From Numida meleagris (lineage: Eukaryota; Chordata; Aves; Galliformes; Numididae), in assembly GCF_002078875.1 (NCBI RefSeq), contig NC_034410.1:42909571-42973570 (forward strand): a stretch of 64,000 nucleotides of DNA, in the 5' to 3' direction. Each line of letters opens with the position of its first letter. The first letter of the stretch is position 1. Below, one piece after another: positions 11,801-64,000 of this stretch. The translations under genes and the position numbers were made by a program. The notes under the pieces were generated by a model. It saw only the letters and a program-made list of their open reading frames with translations, was not told the origin of the DNA and did no database searches.

Positions 11801-14800
11801 CCCTGGTTATTTGTCCTGTGTTTATTATTCCAGAGCAGTGTGCCTTGGATCCCCTACAGCTGCTCTGACTGTATGTATTCAGCACCTCGTTGGCACCATG
11901 CTGAGCAGCTGGAGAGCAACACCCATTGCTCAGCAGCCTGTGTTTCTTCTGGTGGTGGAAGGTGGGTGTATTGGGAGAACCTTGGACCTTTCACACTCAC
12001 TTCTGGCACATGCAAGCAACTGCTCACAGATTAGAAAGTTCAGAGCCCTAGGTGTGACTGTGGGCTCTTCTCTTGAGCCCAGCCCAGAGGGTGTAGCTAC
12101 AGAGACTCTGGTAAGCTCCAGCAGGGCACAAGGTGCATAGGTCCAAGCTTGCATCTGATCGGCACCGTGTGCACGCAAAATTATGACTTGCACAATTCAA
12201 GAGAGCAAGCACAAAAGCACACGTTTCTGTCCATGTAACTGTATAGATTCTGTTGAGAATTCCATTGAAGATGAGGCTCTTAAAAGCACTTTTACACCCC
12301 AAATGTCCCAGGCTGCATCACAAGCGCAAGCGTAAAGAATGTGGATATTCAACAGATTCTACTCCAGCTTCTTCTGTTTACATGTTCCTTTGCTGAGCAA
12401 GCTAAGCGGCCTAAAATGGAGCACAGATTGGCATGGTGCAGGCAGATGAGCACCAAAGGAAATGTCCTCCATGTTCAATATTGCAAAGCATCTTTGATGA
12501 GATTCCTGTGATCAAAATCTCCCACAGGTGTGGGCAACACTCATTTGACAACATTCACAAGCACTCACTTGTCTCGGAATCTGCAAGCTCTCATGGACAA
12601 CACAGAGGCTTGCGGGTAGAAGGAGAGCCAGCAGGACTTCTCTCAGTAACCTTGCAATACACAAGCAAAAATACTTGGAACTGGACACCAATGGTTCATA
12701 ATCCCAGGGAAACATTTGCTTTCAGCTGTTCAAACTCTCTGACTACATAGAAAACTGGAGCAAATTTTGTAAGGAAGATGATGCTGGTGTGCAGCTCCCC
12801 AGGGCCAAAACCTGATCTGCACTTGCCCAGAACGAATTTGCCCTGCCTAGCGCTTACTCGAGTGAGGAAAGAGCTGCAAGAAAAGGCTCTGTGTGACTTT
12901 GGGCCTCCTGGGACAGATGGGCTCGGTGAACTGTGAAATGCTTTGTAGTACCAGTAAGTCAGTTCATTCAGGAAACGGGAAAAAAAATCCCACCTTTCCT
13001 CTGCATGTCATGGGTGCATTCACCATTTGGGTTCTGGTGACGTATCTATCTGCCTTCACATCCAACATTTCTCTTACAGTGCATTGCTTTGATACAAAAT
13101 TAGCTCAGATCATAATAGGGAGGGACTGAAAAGTGGAGCAGAAAAAGCATCCAGCAAAACAGTGTATACACTGTTCAAAGTCAGTAAATATATATAAGTT
13201 AAGCCAACACCCTGTCTATAAGCTGTAAGAAGTATTGCAAAACAGAAAAAAACACCTGTGATTTCTCTCCCCATCCTCACATACAGCAAAGCTTTTAGAA
13301 AAGCCCTCTAAACTGCAAATTTCCCAAGGGATGAGCAACCGGCAAAGTCCTAACTAACAGTCTTTCTAGTTCATGTCAATTGCAAAAAGTTTAGAGCAGA
13401 GGAATACTCTTCTGTGAGGCTTTACACTGACCGAAGGCAGACAAAGAAGAGAGACTGTATGACCTGCATTATCTGTAGAATGTTTGCCTCCAGAAGAAAC
13501 AAATAGGCTTTTTCAAAGTCAGATTAGAAAAAGCTGTTGTTAACCAGATGCTAGTTTTGAGGCATTACTTTAAGCTGGTAAATGAGAGACAGATAATGGA
13601 TTTCATTCTTTCCATCAAACCTCTGTTTTTTGGATTCTGTTGATGGGCATGGAAAGAAGAAATGCTTGTTCAGCAATGCCCCTGCAGAGCTTTTTGTGTG
13701 GAGCACGGGTAGGGCACCCCGGCTAGAGTGTTGTCTTCGCTAGTGACCTAAGCTGCAGCACTGTTCCTTAAAGCGACAGAAAAAGCCCTACTGCCTCGTT
13801 GCAAAGCAGCACTGGCACACAAATATCATTTCAGTCCCCAGAGATGACTGTGAACACTCATGCTTAAGAACACATTTTCCTGGGCTGCGATGTGTTCCAA
13901 TATATTGCACTGTCCTCATCATGGTTTTGGGGTAGAAAGTCAGTGGCACAATGAGAAAATGCACCCTCCATGTCATGGACCTGTTTCTTGGCTTTCCTGG
14001 AGCAGTTTGTGCTGGGCCCATCCCACTGGGTTCAGCAAGTCTCTCGCATCTCCTTTGGCTCATCTCTTCATGGAATGACAGTTGCATCCTGTCCATTTTA
14101 ATGCATGGGACTAGCACTGTGCAATTTGACTGACTGACACCAGCACCTTCCCTTTTCGCTTCCCAAACATCCCCTCCCAGATTTAAAACTCCCATCCTGT
14201 TTGACACGGAACTCTTCAGGTGTGCACAACCTGTGATGATGTTTTATACCGCCTTCAGTGCACAGGTACATCTGTACCATAACACAAGTAACACCTGTTA
14301 AATAAATGGCAGACATCTGTGTACGTTATTTTGAAGAGGGTTAATAACAGCCTACAGCCTGTATCAGTTCAATCTAGGCACAGAACAAACTTGTAAGTCC
14401 CAATTATTTTCAGACAAATGGCAGTTGTGCTTCAGATCAAGCCAACATCCTGAAAAATCTCAACAGGTGTCAGGACAACCACAAAACTCTGCAGCTGGCA
14501 CCTCTGCCGTCCTTCAAACACACACTTGCTGGAGGATTAGGCTCTGTCAGACTTTCCACATCATCTCTCACATTCCCTTTCAAAACCTTTTTGTATCCTC
14601 TAGACCACACTGAATTTCACCTCACTGTAAACACGCTGGCGTGACTTCTGACCGTATGCTTTTAGTGGAAACTCTGTTTGTTACTCTTCCTTTTTTAGTG
14701 TCGAGAGTCCATTCCGTATTTTTCTTTTTGCCTGGATCAAAGTGACATCTACAATTCACTTCTTCCTCCTGCAAGAGCAAATATAACCAGTACTAACAGC

Positions 14801-16260
14801 AGTAAACATTGTGGTCTGCTGCTCAGCCCTGTAGTGACTGCAGCTTTTGTCTAAAGGCATCACAGGACTGTTGGGCTTACAACATCTTTTTTCATCCTTG
14901 AAAATATTATAAGGTTTTTTTTGTACACCAAACATGTCACCTTTCCCCTAAGAAAATCTCTGTTTCAATGGTTCCATAGGGAGTGTTAAACTTTTATAAG
15001 GAAAAAGCAGGAATGTGCTTGGGCTACAAATTTTACTTTAAAGGATCCCTTTCACAGTCTTTTAGGGACTTCTGAACAGGAGTTTTATCAATTTATAACA
15101 ACATGTATGTCAGGCAGACATTGGAATTCAAATTATTTTAACTCCAACTAAAGGCCTGTGTTTAAATGTCTGAATGCATTCCTTTGTGGCTGAGATTTAG
15201 GGTGTCTTAAAACTGCAAAGACCATATCTTCATTATAAATATTCTATTTCCTAGTCATTCTTGTGTCAAAGGACTGCTGAAGAGAAAATGTGCACCAGTG
15301 TGGTCCAGAAGGAAGCAGAAGTCAGAAAAGTTTTGTTGGACATTTAGGAAAGTGTAGCGCCTAGTCTGCTCACTGAGCCTGGAATCTCCATTACCTAGCT
15401 AGATCTGTACTACCAAAATGCATAAAACCAAACTCATTTTTGGTATTCCTTAGTTAGTGCTGACACTTCAAAGAATCAATCTTGATCTTACTTGCTGAGG
15501 ACCCACTGGACTTAAATATTGCTAAGTGGGAGATTTTTGTTGGTTTTCTTTTAGTCTAATACACTGGATGCTTGCTGGACTGGAGGGTTAACAGACCTCT
15601 CTATTTGACAAGCTCCTTGTCTTAATTGTCAGAAGGGCTCATCAACGCTGGCTTTAATGGTTGTTAAAGGCGTGCTCACACAATGAACCCTGTAACTGTC
15701 TCTTTAGAAAACCTTTTTCAAGCACTTGCTAAATACAATAAGCATTTCTACGTGGATGTAACAGTAGTGCAGTGGACAAATAATACGGGTGGAAAGAGGC
15801 ATGAAAAAAGCTTTGTGTTTTATAGATATCGCATTTTTAGAAACATGACTGCTATTTCTCCTTAAAGAACCCCTCAGAAACAAACAAATGAACAAAACCC
15901 CAAAAGCAACGATTGTTAATTGAAGTTTTACAATCTAGGCACTATAAAACTAGGAGTGGAAGCAAGAAGCACACTGTCTGCCTTCACTGCTGTATTACTG
16001 GTAGTTGACTTGTCCCTTTCTCAACTCCCCCCAAAGTCTCTGGGATGGCTCATGAATGGGAAGTCACTTCCATTTGGTCTGTGCAGAAACAATTGTTGGC
16101 ACTTGGTGGAATTTGACTCTCTCATCTATGAACCAACAAAAATATGCCAGCTAGTAAGGAGGATCCTGGCTAAAGCAGGGCTCAGCTAAATCATCTGACT
16201 GTTTTCTTGGCTTGCCTCTGAAATGCATGTGAAATAGATCAAATCACCTCATTCTGGCTA
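5873..16260. other. Intergenic region between LIMD1 and LARS2
   Basis: About 10.4 kb separates the LIMD1 leader from the likely 3' end of LARS2. I recognise no coding exon, RNA gene or transposon. The left part, to about 11 kb, is GC-richer with many short chance open frames. The right part becomes AT-rich. A small perfect inverted repeat lies at 11356-11378. Enhancers or a non-coding transcript could lie here but nothing in the sequence demands one. Confidence 0.6.
11345..11391. repeat. Short inverted repeat (possible hairpin)
   Basis: GTGGATGCA (11356-11364) and its exact reverse complement TGCATCCAC (11370-11378) are separated by five bases. After an unpaired internal loop, CACGG (11345-11349) can pair with CCGTG (11387-11391). 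The stem is short, and whether it is transcribed is unknown. Confidence 0.5.
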
Positions 16261-16266
16261 TTTATT
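16261..16266 (-). terminator. LARS2: Candidate distal LARS2 polyadenylation signal (AATAAA)
   Basis: Read on the minus strand this is a canonical AATAAA, about 520 bases after the stop codon. I take it as the outer limit of the LARS2 3'UTR for layout. RNA evidence would be needed to choose between this and the nearer ATTAAA. Confidence 0.35.
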
Positions 16267-16623
16267 ATGAATAATGCCATTAGACAGTGCTAATTAACTC
16301 TAAGTTGTAAGAAAATGTTGTTACAGAAAGTGCTGATTAATGGTAGGTTACCTAAATGTGAGATACGTGGAGCAAAGATGGACAGACACCTAACATTTGC
16401 TGTAGCACACATTCATGGCAGCTGTTTAGCTCTGGAATCATACTTATGCCTCTGCATTTGTCCAAGCCAAATTTCAAATAGGATAGATTCCTGAGGCTGA
16501 CCCAAAACCCATGTGCTTTATAACACTTACATTCTATTACAATTACTTAGTTCTTCTGTATTTCCTTCTCATTCACCCAGTGAATACAGACAAACGGCAT
16601 CTTACCATGACTTGATAAGAAGC

Positions 16624-16629
16624 TTTAAT
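16624..16629 (-). terminator. LARS2: Candidate proximal LARS2 polyadenylation signal (ATTAAA)
   Basis: Read on the minus strand this is ATTAAA, about 160 bases after the stop codon. It is a common variant signal, but in AT-rich sequence such hexamers arise by chance, so it is only a candidate. Confidence 0.3.
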
Positions 16630-16788
16630 TCTGTACATTTCTCTGTGTTGGAATGAATACTCAGCAGCAACCTAATTTTGTTAACATTTCTCCCCCACTG
16701 TTCTATGAGATTTAAATAGCCATCATTGGTATTCTGAACTGTTTTCATCCGGAAAGATTCCAGTTCTCTTTCACAGCCCAGCAAAGTC

Positions 16789-63795
<47,007 letters not shown>

Positions 63796-64000
63796 CTGAA
63801 AAAAAAGACGAAAATGTCCCAGATGTTTTTTTCTCCATTAGAAGTATAGTGGTTTTAAATTTCCCTTCCTACTTCTGCAGTTAACAAATTTACAACACTT
63901 TGTAGAAATATGTAATTCTAAATACCAAAGCCAGACACATTCTGTTGCCTGCGACAATGTACTAAGGCTTCCCTTCCGTCTGCACCTCCACGTGCAGGGA
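63796..64000 (-). other. LARS2: LARS2 intron (partial) upstream of exon a
   Basis: Only intronic sequence precedes exon a. The preceding coding block (the IGDCVGC-containing exon in mammals) is not present before the window ends. Confidence 0.7.

Noticed and set aside
63900..64000. Possible additional LARS2 exon at the right edge
   Set aside because: Translation of the minus strand does not match the expected preceding coding block, and no donor is visible before exon a.

Overview
The window looks like nuclear DNA from a bird, most likely a galliform. It contains multi-exon, GT-AG spliced genes, several CR1 retroposons on both strands, and a degraded mariner copy resembling the chicken Galluhop/Mariner1_GG family. 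The species call is an inference. There are no operons, CRISPR arrays or bacterial features.

Two protein-coding genes can be read, both on the minus strand and in the order known from mammals (LARS2 upstream of LIMD1, human 3p21.31). LIMD1 contributes its large first coding exon (4375-5479) inside a GC- and CpG-rich block with Sp1-type GC boxes just upstream. Positions 1-4374 are the start of its intron 1, and its LIM-domain exons lie off the left edge. LARS2, the mitochondrial leucyl-tRNA synthetase, contributes its last 13 coding exons (63795 down to the stop codon at 16789). These encode 618 residues, matching roughly human residue 287 to the C-terminus: most of the CP1 editing domain, the second half of the catalytic domain with KMSKS, the anticodon-binding domain and the C-terminal domain. 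The exons bearing the mitochondrial presequence and the HIGH motif lie off the right edge. All exon lengths and phases join into one uninterrupted frame.

Between the two genes (about 5.9-16.2 kb) I see no gene. Composition changes from GC-rich on the LIMD1 side to AT-rich across LARS2. LARS2 introns hold a near-full-length but dead mariner element (27365-28668), a second terminal fragment of the same family in the opposite orientation (30276-30486), a CR1 remnant (about 35990-36490), a CR1 on the plus strand with a younger CR1 3' end inside it (about 42105-44005), an old CR1 on the minus strand with a young CR1 tail inside it (about 46080-48200), a short CR1 tail (56700-56800) and a few microsatellites.

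I found no new multi-gene system. The most interesting observations are the inverted pair of mariner ends flanking the single 112-bp LARS2 exon at 30055-30166, the degenerate editing site in LARS2, and the shortened, pure-CAG-bearing N-terminal region of LIMD1.
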